30,826 nt of DNA from Nemertoderma westbladi (lineage: Eukaryota > Xenacoelomorpha > Nemertodermatida > Nemertodermatidae), in the NCBI GenBank assembly GCA_032718475.1, contig JAUCBJ010008153.1:1-30826 (forward strand), read 5' to 3'. Positions within the stretch are counted from its first letter, which is position 1, and each line of letters begins with the position of its first letter. The position numbers were made by a program, and so were the translations under genes. Shown here piece after piece: positions 19,061-27,393 of the stretch. The notes below the pieces were generated by a model. It had not been told where the DNA came from and did not search any database. It worked only from the letters and a program-made list of their open reading frames with translations.

Positions 19061-20187
19061 CTACTATTCTTATTGTTTGGGCTCGGCCTACTGGGCGTAC
19101 TGGGGTTATGTTTATTTGTATTGTTATTTTTCCCCTGTCCGCTCCATGATGTGGTCTTATCCCCGGCTACTTGTGGACTGGTAGTCCCCTGCGTTGCTGC
19201 GTACGGCAGTGACTGTCTGAGCTTTGGCAATGCGTTCGACGCGTTGTGCTCTGGTTTCGGCCTGTGGTAATCGGTCTTTGATCCCTTTCCCAGGCTATCC
19301 TCGCTATAGACTGGGTCCGTTATAAGTTCAGCTTCATAGTTTAAGAAGCTTGACATCTCTTCTAAACCCGGTTCCGCACCCTTCCTATCTCGAGTGGAGA
19401 AAGCGATTTTTCTCCACTTATTGCGCAGCCACATCGGTAGTGCCTGCGCTATCGTGGTGATGTTGTTGGACGCGTTGAGTTCGTATGGCGCCTCTAGCGT
19501 CTTTAGCACGATTAGCGCCTTCTCGACTTTGTTAGCGAATGTCTTTATGCTAACGGGGTTATCCTGTAGGCCACCCGATGTTATACCTCTCAGGGTCTGC
19601 CGGATGATCTTGGCTGGGTGCCCGTATTCCCTGTCTAATGCCCGCCATGCCATCGTGAAGCCACCCTCGATGCCCTGGTATTGCCTCACGATGTCGTATG
19701 CTGGGCCCCCTGTATATACTTGCAGATACTTTAGGCACTCCGCCTGCGTCAAATTCTTTGTTAATATTTCGTTACTATACATGCGCCGAAACTGTAGGTA
19801 TTCTTCCGGCCTACTTCCATCGAATTTGAATGGTTCCACGGGTGGTAACTCGATCCTAGTCTTTAATGCATCGATTAACGTGGCCATCCCCATCGCTTGC
19901 GCTTCCAATGGGTTCGATGGATGCTGTATAGGTTCTCCCGTTGGGTGCGGTCCGTTCATCCTGTTTGCCGCTTTCCTCTGACTTGGATATATCATAGGGG
20001 GTAGCGGCCCCCTCCATATTTCGGTGTCGCATGATCTATTCTCGTCCAAGGGGTTCGATGTTCTTACTCCTATTGGGGTATATTGTTGATATTGTGATGG
20101 GGGAATGTCACCCTGCCCCCCCCCCCCCCCCCCCCCACCGGTATGTTTGGTACTGGGGTTGATGTTAATATATTGGGGCCCATACAC
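18955..20187 (-). CDS. gag: Gag core (DUF1759-type capsid region)
   Basis: A 410-codon frame. Residues 111-200 (LPPVEPFKFDGSRPEEY... ALDREYGHPAKIIRQ) match the DUF1759 Gag region typical of BEL/Pao, with the F.G....W/Y..F pattern, a LKYL segment and a ..L...YG motif. A capsid-like helical region follows to about 290. Residues 17-24 are a Gly run encoded by a 21-base C tract on the plus strand (20116-20136), a likely source of frame slippage. Past about residue 376 the frame is no longer the right one (see the zinc-finger segment). The region upstream of 20187 is still coding-like, so the Met is probably not the true Gag start. Confidence 0.85.
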   Translation of the reverse strand: MYGPQYININPSTKHTGGGGGGGGQGDIPPSQYQQYTPIGVRTSNPLDENRSCDTEIWRGPLPPMIYPSQRKAANRMNGPHPTGEPIQHPSNPLEAQAMGMATLIDALKTRIELPPVEPFKFDGSRPEEYLQFRRMYSNEILTKNLTQAECLKYLQVYTGGPAYDIVRQYQGIEGGFTMAWRALDREYGHPAKIIRQTLRGITSGGLQDNPVSIKTFANKVEKALIVLKTLEAPYELNASNNITTIAQALPMWLRNKWRKIAFSTRDRKGAEPGLEEMSSFLNYEAELITDPVYSEDSLGKGSKTDYHRPKPEHNASNALPKLRQSLPYAATQGTTSPQVAGDKTTSWSGQGKNNNTNKHNPSTPSRPSPNNKNSRDFGTNATVIAMHCIRTATTQRANASYIQMHFIRP

Positions 20188-20306
20188 CTATCCGCAGTAA
20201 TTCTCCCCTCCCCTGGGTATATGTTATGTCCTTGCATGCTGTAGTCATACTGCTGTGCTGGTACCGGTATAGGCCTATCTACTTCTGGCCTACCTGCCGG
20301 TATATA

Positions 20307-20558
20307 CTACGCGACTTCCGGGTTTAATCCCGTTGTTCGCGCTATCCTATCGCCTACATTATCTCTCTCAGCATGGCCTATGGTATGTGCAGTAAGGCCT
20401 ACAGTATGTCCTGCAGTCTGTACGTGTCGATTGGGATCAAAGTTTATCCTTCTCGAATAATCCTTCCCACGGCTACCATATTCTCGTTCGGTAGGTATAT
20501 CCCGTCGGGAAGTTTCTCTTCGACCCCCTCCACTGCTCTCGTCCTCGTGCCGGTACAT
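20307..20558 (-). CDS. gag: Part of the N-terminal Gag extension (charged)
   Basis: An 83-codon frame rich in Arg, Asp, Glu and Gly (RREYGSRGKDYSRRI-like composition) with repeated His-Thr/Gly near GHTVGL and AHTIGHAE. It has no known domain. Position and composition fit a disordered Gag extension running from about 22954 to the Gag core, cut by frame changes. Confidence 0.4.
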   Translation of the reverse strand: MYRHEDESSGGGRRETSRRDIPTEREYGSRGKDYSRRINFDPNRHVQTAGHTVGLTAHTIGHAERDNVGDRIARTTGLNPEVA

Positions 20559-20579
20559 CCCGTACCCCTCTCTCTGCGC

Positions 20580-21071
20580 TTAATACGCCTCGTCAGGTCG
20601 CGTTCCTCCGGGGCGACGGCAATCTCCCGAAGTTTGACCCCACTGACTCTCCGTCTCCACCTCTACTACCGACGGCTCGCTATCCGCCCTCGCTCTCCTG
20701 TCATTTGCGGCGACACTTCTTCTACTCTCTTCCTTTCTTCTCTCTGTAGTGCAGTATTCCCGCTCGTGAGATCTCTCGTCGACCTCCCGGTTAAACTCCA
20801 CTGTTCTTCTTCCCTCTTCTGATCGGGCTCGACGCCTCGTCGCTCGCCCTCTCGCGACGTCAACCTGTCTCTCTCTGCTCGATTGCACGCCGCTGGGGAT
20901 ACTCGCAATCCCCCTATTACTCTCCATCGCCGGGTGTTGCGGTTTACCTAACTCGGCCCGCGCATTATCCGTCGACGCCTGTGGGGCACTCTCTGCCCCC
21001 CCCCCCCCTCTCGCCGCTAACTTGTCGTTGTGGGGCTCCTGTAGCCCCCCACTCGCCACATCTAACTTCAC
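20580..21071 (-). CDS. gag: Part of the N-terminal Gag extension (Arg/Glu-rich)
   Basis: A 163-codon frame with a strongly charged middle (ERQVDVARGRATRRRARSEEG and similar) that looks disordered. A 13-base C tract at 20996-21008 encodes a short Gly run and lies where this frame overlaps the next one, so slippage there may explain the frame change. No family is recognised. Confidence 0.45.
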   Translation of the reverse strand: MKLDVASGGLQEPHNDKLAARGGGGAESAPQASTDNARAELGKPQHPAMESNRGIASIPSGVQSSRERQVDVARGRATRRRARSEEGRRTVEFNREVDERSHEREYCTTERRKEESRRSVAANDRRARADSEPSVVEVETESQWGQTSGDCRRPGGTRPDEAY

Positions 21072-21792
21072 TATCTCTTACTTCGCGACTACACCCCTCT
21101 CTAGCCGACACATTAACCCTACTGCGGCTGGGTCTATTCACTCCCGCCTCTCCCTCTGCTACTGTGTGGCCTACCAGGCTCTCTACTTCCTGCCTACTAA
21201 CTACGTGGCCTACCAGGCCCTCTTCGGGTTGGCTCAACCCCGCCACTTCCGGCCTACTAACTACGTGGCCTACCAGGCCCTCATTTGCCGGGTTATACAC
21301 GTCCGACACGTTCACGTTAATAGCACCACTGATATTGCCATTGGTTAGATCAATTAAATCCTCTAACTCAATTAAGTTATTTTGTGCGCCCAGATTAGAA
21401 ACGGAATTATTTTGCTCGTTCAAAATAAGATTATTTGAATTATTTTGTAAATTCGGATTTAAGTTTAAATTATTTGAATTATTTTGCGTAATTATATTAT
21501 TTGAATTATTTTGCGTAATTATATTATTTGAATTATTTCCTACATTAATATTAGAATCATTCGGATTTAAATTACTACTGTCGGGCAAAATATTATTTCC
21601 TGCAATGAAAGTTTGATTAGAATTATCCAATATGGTACTATTAATATTAACGTTGTCTACTGTATTATTATTATTACCCCCCGCCCATACGGTCACACCA
21701 GTCTCGGGTCTGTCGTGCGGTTCCTGTAAGTGGGGTATTAATAAATGTTTCCACAACCCTTGGCTCCTCGAAAATACTCGAGCCAGCGTCAC
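20965..21792 (-). CDS. gag: Asn-rich N-terminal Gag extension
   Basis: A 275-codon frame. Residues ~38-150 are very rich in Asn, with repeats of NNSNNIITQ and NNLNLNPN, like low-complexity prion-like segments. Then come repeats of GLVGHVVSRPEV, encoded by a ~60-bp DNA repeat at about 21150-21285, and a charged tail. No catalytic domain is visible. Inferred role: a disordered assembly or condensation segment of the large Gag. Confidence 0.5.
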   Translation of the reverse strand: MTLARVFSRSQGLWKHLLIPHLQEPHDRPETGVTVWAGGNNNNTVDNVNINSTILDNSNQTFIAGNNILPDSSNLNPNDSNINVGNNSNNIITQNNSNNIITQNNSNNLNLNPNLQNNSNNLILNEQNNSVSNLGAQNNLIELEDLIDLTNGNISGAINVNVSDVYNPANEGLVGHVVSRPEVAGLSQPEEGLVGHVVSRQEVESLVGHTVAEGEAGVNRPSRSRVNVSAREGCSREVRDSEVRCGEWGATGAPQRQVSGERGGGGRECPTGVDG

Positions 21793-21939
21793 TCTCTGAC
21801 AACCCCATCTGCGCCAGCTCCAGCCTGCGCTTCTGTTTGGTTTGATACTAAATAAGTCCGCTTATGCGGGCATGTAAACCATCCCGCACACGCTTTACCG
21901 CTCTCTCTCTCTCTGTATCCTCTCGCAAATTCTGTTTCA

Positions 21940-22473
21940 CTAATTATGTTTCTCTCGCCACACGCTCCTTACGTTCACTCTGCTCTCTTTCCTCGCACTC
22001 CCTAAAGCGTCTCACGACCTTCTCGGCGTTCTCTCTATTTCTCTAACTAGTTCTTTCTCCTTCTCTAATAGCGCACTCTCTTCTTCTAACTGTCTCTCGA
22101 ATTCTCTCTGACCTAGCGCCGCCAGATCGAGTTGGCACGCCAGATTTATCGCCATCACCCGTTTTTCTTGTGCGGAGGATGTAGCAGACTTATCGGTTGT
22201 GACGGATTCCCTCCGCCTTCCCGTCCTACTGACTCTCCCCCACCTCCCGGAACTCCCTCCGACCGACGAGACCGAATCCTCGGGGTTAACCTCGGATTCG
22301 CCCTCCTGCGGTCTCCTCCAACCCACTAATTTTACTCCCCGGGCATCGACTAAGTATGGCCCTATGTACACTACACTAGGCTGCATACCCCTACACTCCC
22401 ATAGTTCAAACAGTTCGCTGGCAACCCCTCTCGCTCTCTCCTCGGCTAGTTCTCTCTGCCCAAAACGCATCAA
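21940..22473 (-). CDS. gag: Coiled-coil part of the N-terminal Gag extension
   Basis: The frame 22012-22473 (153 codons) ends in a helical, charged stretch (LEEESALLEKEKELVREIE). The same character continues in another register (ENAEKVVRRFRECEEREQ) down to a TAA at about 21940. Its N-terminal part (MMRFGQRELAEERARGV) is also helical. Likely a coiled coil. There is no family match, and a frame change lies near 22010-22030. Confidence 0.45.
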
Positions 22474-22489
22474 TAGTTAAATGTTCATT

Positions 22490-22500
22490 CGACTCACCTA
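22490..22500 (-). promoter_or_regulatory. Candidate 5' splice site in the Gag leader region
   Basis: On the coding strand the sequence reads CTAG/GTGAGT, a perfect match to the consensus splice donor. If used with the acceptor-like CTTACAG ending at 13520, it would make a spliced mRNA for the exonuclease gene, as some retroelements do for env. This is inference only. Confidence 0.3.
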
Positions 22501-22524
22501 GTCGTCTTTTCAACTTCACCTGGT

Positions 22525-22954
22525 CTATCTTGGCCCCTCCTTTGGTCTCTTTGAGTAGTTTCCGGGCTGCGTTGTAAGCTCGTCAAAGTCGATCGCTGAC
22601 CCCGACGTCCTCGTCGCCGACATCTCCTCTATCTCTCCGGGTCCGGCGTCGTACCGGCGGCCCCACCGTCGCCGTTCCGGTGGGCCGTCCGTCGCCCTCG
22701 GCCTTTGGCTGGCCGGCGACTTCGGCACGTCGACCGCCGCTGTGTGTCGACTCGTCTCTCTCCTCTCCCGACTCGTCTTTCCCTCCTCTCGGCTCTTCTT
22801 CTGGTTCTAGACGGCCCCCCTCATCCTGGATTGCCGGATCGCCCGTTGTCGGTTGATTCGGCGTCGCAGGACGGTACCGTTGCGTCGCGGCCTCGCGGAT
22901 CGTTAGATCGCCATCCGGGGTCCGCGGCAGTGTCGTTTCCCCTTCTCGACTCAT
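22525..22954 (-). CDS. gag: Likely start of Gag (disordered, charged)
   Basis: ATG 22954 lies 64 bases after the 5' LTR, with A at -3 (AAAGATGAG), and is the first ATG of the genomic RNA past the LTR. The 123-codon frame (MSREGETTLPRTPDGD...) to 22583 is rich in Pro, Glu and Arg. Coding character passes to a second frame (22525-22728) and then to a helical Lys-rich one at about 22490-22560 (AARKLLKETKGGAKIDQ). No domain is recognised. Confidence 0.5.
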
Positions 22955-23017
22955 CTTTAGCAGTCAGCTCGGGCTGTTAGATTCTATAACTTAGGGCAGC
23001 TGGTTGGTTCTAATTAC

Positions 23018-23592
23018 TGTGACGGGATCCACTGAGGATCCCGGTTTATCCTGTTTCTAGTTTACGCGTCCCCCCTGTGTGTATGTGAAAGAGTTCTGAG
23101 TTATTGATTGATCGGTGTATATAGGTTCAAGGATATAATATAATAAATGATAATAGCACGAATAGTTGATGTTTGATACAGTGTACCGGTAAATGATAAT
23201 ATATTGCTGACAGCAGACTGAGACGGTAATTAGAGTTCCGCTACTGTCCTAACTGACTGACTTACTACAAGTGAATGAAATAATGCAAGGACCGGTAATA
23301 TATTGCACGGTTGGCCATGTTGCTCTACTCAGTCGATGCTTCCCCCCTAGGGTATTGGCTAATAACTCACTTGTCACCCTTCCCCTTTCCCTGGGTGTGC
23401 TTCCCCCTGCTACTGTCTCCCTCTCCCTCCCGGAGGTATAACCTCAGACCCCCGCTGTGTGTGTTCCCTTGGGGCCTATTGTCCCCGCTTATTGGGGTGA
23501 CACGAGGTTGATTGGTAACCAACCTCGTGCTCCCAATATTGCTTAAAACCAACTCTGTGTGTGGGGTGGTTGGCGGAATTGATACGCTAACA
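23018..23592 (-). repeat. 5' LTR of the BEL/Pao element
   Basis: Direct repeat of 9694-10262. On the coding strand it starts TGTTAGCG at 23592 and ends GTCACA at 23018. It would carry the promoter. Hairpins lie at 23501-23529 (10-bp stem) and 23024-23042 (7-bp stem). The sequence right after it (GTAATTAGAACCAACCAG on the coding strand) has no TGG-starting primer-binding site, so the priming tRNA cannot be named. Confidence 0.93.
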
Positions 23593-24157
23593 TGCCGTAC
23601 TGGCCTAGGCCCTATTTACCCATTTCCTGGTCACCAATCACCATCCTGCCATCATCCGGTCAGCCAGGCTGGAAAAAGTCTCCCAGGTGCCAGGCGCGCA
23701 CAACGCCCGCGCACTTCATTGCCAACCGCGCATTCCCATATGCAATAATCCATAATCGCGCACCCCAAAAATCTCAACCGCGCAACTGCACACCCAAAAA
23801 AAAATCAACCGCGCACCCCGAAAATAAAATGTAGGATAGTTTTAATAGCTACTGCCTGACTGCTACGACTACGGTAAATGGCTGATTGGAGATTATTGCT
23901 CTTCAATCAGTCAACTTTGCACTGTAATAAATACTATCTGACTATTCTGGGGCATTTTATTTATTTAATGAGAAGCTATGACTAGTAAAATTACATCAAG
24001 TTGTTACTAATCTTCAAATAAATTGTGTTCCAGAATATTGTCAGTGATTGTATATTTATCAGTTTATTAAATATAGGCCTAATAACTGGTCTGCCCTGCA
24101 GGCTGTATCAGATGCAAAGTTCTGCACTTTTTGAAGGCCCATATCTGAGCTATTTCT
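23593..24157. other. No gene; short CGCGCACCCC-type repeats
   Basis: Contains degenerate repeats of ACCGCGCACCCCAAAA at about 23700-23830 and a CCAGGCTGGAAAA string near 23665 that recurs inverted near 27130. No coding frame is supported. Confidence 0.5.
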
Positions 24158-24323
24158 TACGGTGGCTGAATTGTGCCACTTAATACTTTTTTTTATTTTA
24201 TTTTTGAAGCGACTTTTTGGTCGACCAAAAAGGACTTTTTGGTCGACCAATAAGTCGACTTTTTGGTCGACCAAAAAGTAGTTTTTGGTCGACCAATAAG
24301 TCGACTTTTTGGTCGACCAAAAA

Positions 24324-24590
24324 GTCTGGAAGTATTATCCAATAGAAAACATACAACTATTTTCGAGGCAAAATCAAATTACATTAAGTGAATTAGGTGG
24401 TTATTTAAAACCGTCAATTATCACATTTAAAACCGTAACACTATCATGATGAAGGATTAATATCCTAGGTACCGGTAGGCCTAGCGATCAATGTGTTTAA
24501 CAAAGCTTTATGTACACCGGTACAGTAATTTGATTTTACCTCCAAAATAGTTATATATATGTTTTCTATTGGATAATACTTCCAGACTTT
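24324..24590. repeat. Nested inverted repeat inside the fold-back element
   Basis: The left arm, about 24324-24384 (AGTCTGGAAGTATTATCCAA ...), is the complement of the right arm, about 24528-24590 (... ATTGGATAATACTTCCAGAC). Together with the palindromic clusters outside them, the arms extend to about 24210 and 24700. The loop is about 143 bases. Confidence 0.88.
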
Positions 24591-24700
24591 TTGGTCGACC
24601 AAAAAGTACTTTTTGGTCGACCAATAAGTCGACTTTTTGGACGACCAATAAGTACTTTTTGGTCGACCAAAAAGTAGTTTTTGGTCGACCAATAAGTTTT

Positions 24701-25129
24701 TTTTTTTTTTTTTTTTAACTCTTTAAGTCTCATTTATTCACATAGATAATAAAACGTTAATGTTAAACAATACCCACCACCAGCCGACGTTACTAGGCAA
24801 CCAATATAAGAGGGAAATTTAAAATGAAATCCTTTGCCCGCCCCCAACACAGAAACAGTCTCTATGGTGTATGGAGCATACTACTGTATTTACACCACCC
24901 TACCGAACTGCGCCAACACCCCAGGGTCTGAGTCCGCGTTAGCCAACCGGATCGATGAGTCGGTGACTGCCTCCCGCGCCGGTCGCCTAGCAGCCGAACG
25001 GTACCCGCGTAAACACATTAATGACGACCTGAGGAGGGAGAAACTGATTCGCCGACGTACCCATGAGACGCACTCCGGATAGGGAACCTGCCGTTTGTCG
25101 GACAACTTCACCGCCAGTCGTTTGACAGT
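24701..25129 (+). other. Non-repeat insert with promoter-like motifs and a short open frame
   Basis: This GC-richer island sits between palindromic clusters. At 24788-24812 it has GTTACTAGGCAAC (an RFX X-box-like site), overlapping CCAAT and then ATATAAGAG. A frame at 24834-25082 (82 codons) ends in a basic, helical stretch (LRREKLIRRRTHETHSG). I do not recognise it. It could be a captured host promoter and exon fragment. Confidence 0.35.
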
Positions 25130-25729
25130 ACTTTTTGGTCGACCAATAAGTCGACTTTTTGGTCGACCAATAAGTACTTTTTGGTCGACCAATAAGTACT
25201 TTTTGGTCGACCAAAAAGTAGTTTTTGGTCGACCAATAAGTCGACTTTTTGGTCGACCAAAAAGTACTTTTTGGTCGACCAATAAGTCGACTTTTTGGTC
25301 GACCAATAAGTACTTTTTGGTCGACCATTAAGTAGTTTTTGGTCGACCAAAAAGTACTTTTTGGTCGACCAATAAGTCGACTTTTTGGTCACTTTTTGGT
25401 CGACCAATAAGTACTTTTTGGTCGATCAAAAAGTAGTTTTTGGTCGACCAATAAGTCGACTTTTTGGTCGACCACTAAGTAGTTTTTGGTCGACCAATAA
25501 GTCGACTTTTTGGTCGACCAATAAGTCGACTTTTTGGTCGACCAAAAAGTACTTATTGGTCGACCAAAAATTACTTTTTGGTCGACCAAAAAGTCGACTT
25601 ATTGGTCGACCAAAAAGTACTTATTGGTCGACCAAAAAGTACTTTTTGGTCGACCAAAAAGTCCCTTAAAAAAATAAATAAAAAAAATATTAAGCTGTTA
25701 AGTGGCACAATTCAGCCACCGTAATTTCT

Positions 25730-26674
25730 CAATGACATTTTAATAGTTATTTACAAATTTGGAATCCTTGCAACGACAACTTTCCATTGATATCAACAAA
25801 TCACAATAAGGACGAAGAATAATTGCCATGCGAGGTGCGACTGGCGCAATGTTTAATTACTTATTAAACAAATAATATTTTTTAATAATTATAATAATAA
25901 TTATGATTTTAACAATAAAACTACATATTGTACGATAAATAAAACACATTATTTTCTACATTATATTTAACTTATTGCCCTTCGATCTGACTTATTAACC
26001 TCCCTCGCTGCGCACGGTTGGTAAATAAATAAAACATATTTTATTTACCGTACAATAAATAGTTCTTTTTAATTTCCTCATTACCTATTTTGCTATTTCA
26101 CAATCTGACAATGGAAGAAACATCAATGGATGATATTTATGCTGAAATAGGTGCAGTTAACTGGTTAAAAGTAAGAAGATATACAAAAAGAGCATGACAA
26201 GCAAGGAAACTGTCGATAAGACTGGCAATGTGCACAACATTAAACTATGGGTGAAAAAAAGTGACCTTCAACAAATAAATACTTTTATTCTTAAATTGTT
26301 ACTTTTTCGCTCGAATATACCCCAAAATCGGGAGAAAAAGTTATACTTTTTTCACTAGGGAAAAAAATTAATCAATAGGATTGCTTTGATTTTACTTTTT
26401 TTCTCGGCGAAAAAAGTAAAGTAAAATACTGTATTTTTAGTGGAATTTCTTAAATTTTACTACATATGTTGAAAGAGCATCGCAGTAGGAAAGGTTTGCA
26501 AGTAATTTGAGCAAAGTTCTACTTTTTTTCCCATGTAAAAAATACCGTAATTATTGTTATTCATCGAAAGTTGTTAAATTACTTACAGTAGGCCTACATG
26601 TATTATGTTTTACATCGCCAAGTAATAGTGATATGATAGGCTGTAGGCCTATAAAAGTAATAAATTTTGAACTT
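25730..26674. other. No clear gene; AT-rich
   Basis: AT-rich DNA. A short frame at 26111-26197 (MEETSMDDIYAEIGAVNWLK...) contains GTAAGA right after its Lys codon (26171), so it could be a tiny first coding exon, but nothing supports it further. A small hairpin (ACTTTTTTTC ... GAAAAAAGT) lies near 26391-26418. Confidence 0.4.
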
Positions 26675-26951
26675 AAAAATTACCTGTTTTTCTAAACATA
26701 TGCTTAAAACATATGTAAGTACGGAAACCGAATTGTTGAAACGAAATAGTTGAAATAACCTGTAACCTGCCACGAATGCTTACGACGACATAAAGACCGG
26801 CCCCATTTAAGGGGGTCGGGTGCTTTCAATATGCGCACTCGAGATTTGCAGTTTAATGATTTTAAATTTGATTGTTTTATATTAAATTGTCATTTAAAAT
26901 TTCCGCACTTACAAATGTTTTAAGCATATGTTTAGAAAACAGGTAATTTTT
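26675..26951. mobile_element. MITE-like inverted-repeat element, ~277 bp
   Basis: The left arm 26675-26727 (AAAAATTACCTGTTTTTCTA ...) and the right arm 26900-26951 (... AAAACAGGTAATTTTT) are inverted copies over about 52 bases with a few mismatches. The inside is non-coding. No clear flanking duplication is seen, so the superfamily is unknown. Confidence 0.72.
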
Positions 26952-27351
26952 GGTGCGCAAGAGCGCACACACTGACACACACACAGACACACCGTGTGTG
27001 CGCAAGCGCGCACATGTGGCTTGCTCTGTTGACACACGGCGCACATTTTTGGCCTTTTCCGCGCACGCGCACGCGCCGCGCACCCATTATTTTACCGCGC
27101 ACAACGCGTTCTAATTTTTGCAAACATTTTCCAGCCTGGCCGGTCAGTCGATCTGTCGACTGTCGATCGCAGGTTGGGCTGTTGGGTGTTTATTCAATTT
27201 CGAATATTCGTTTGGTTAACGCTTCACCTTGTACTGTGACTGTACCGGACAGCCGGAAGTTATCCATTAAGGCTTGCAGCGCAACCTAGGGCAGTAGGGC
27301 TACCGTAGGGGCGCAAGAGCCAAGAGGACTACTTCTGATATTATAATTTCT
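26952..27351. other. CG/CA-rich low-complexity DNA upstream of CWH43
   Basis: Alternating GCGCA, CACACA and CGCGCAC strings fill 26955-27110. A CCAGCCTGGCCGGTCA string near 27130 is an inverted match to 23655-23675. No gene is supported. The 27352-27393 leader is AT-rich (TATTATATATTATATT) and could include the start site region of CWH43. Confidence 0.45.
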
Positions 27352-27393
27352 GAATTTACTTGATTAATAATATATTATATATTATATTCCCAA

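Larger units (their letters stand above)
9694..23592 (-). mobile_element. BEL/Pao LTR retrotransposon, ~13.9 kb, with an extra exonuclease gene
   Basis: Two direct LTRs (9694-10262 and 23018-23592) enclose, on the minus strand, a Gag of DUF1759 type, CCHC fingers, an aspartic protease, RT, RNase H, an HHCC-DDE integrase and a DUF5641-like tail. This is the BEL/Pao order and domain set. A G-rich polypurine tract next to the left LTR confirms minus-strand orientation. From general knowledge, BEL/Pao elements are usually about 5-8 kb; the extra length here comes from a ~2.8 kb 5' coding-like region before the Gag core and a ~4.5 kb region after pol holding a tandem repeat and a third gene. LTRs differ at about ten substitutions and one ~6-bp indel over ~570 bp, so insertion was fairly recent. 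No perfect target-site duplication is seen (TGCGC before 9694, TGCCG after 23592). At least seven frame changes suggest this copy is defective. Confidence 0.93.
24210..25665. repeat. Arrays of palindromic TTGGTCGACCAA modules
   Basis: Three clusters (about 24210-24325, 24588-24700, 25130-25665) hold roughly thirty copies of TTGGTCGACCAA at 22- or 24-base spacing. Spacers are themselves self-complementary (AAGTACTT, AAGTCGACTT) or near so (AAGTAGTT). The asymmetric AATAAG/CTTTTT arms flip orientation near 25545, so the third cluster is an inverted repeat too. Confidence 0.92.
24158..25723. mobile_element. Fold-back (inverted-repeat) DNA element, 1566 bp
   Basis: The ends are inverted repeats: the left end TACGGTGGCTGAATTGTGCC from 24158 matches the complement of the right end finishing at 25723, for about 45 bases with small gaps. 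Both sides are flanked by ATTTCT (24152-24157 and 25724-25729), a 6-bp target duplication. The inside is mostly palindromic modules (see separate entry) plus a nested inverted repeat and a ~425-bp non-repeat insert. No transposase is encoded, so it is non-autonomous. The superfamily cannot be named from the 6-bp duplication alone. Confidence 0.78.

Noticed and set aside
10310-22980. Many plus-strand open frames such as 11357-12091, 15023-15622, 17923-18528, 19394-19981 and 20981-21616
   Set aside because: They are antisense shadows of the minus-strand gag, pol and third-gene frames, which carry the real domain motifs.
9689-23597. TGCGC/TGCCG as the target-site duplication of the BEL/Pao element
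   Set aside because: Only three of five bases match, which is not enough to claim a duplication.
24059-25669. Open frames rich in FGRPKSTYWSTKK-like repeats
   Set aside because: They are translations of the palindromic TTGGTCGACCAA arrays and occur in both strands; not proteins.
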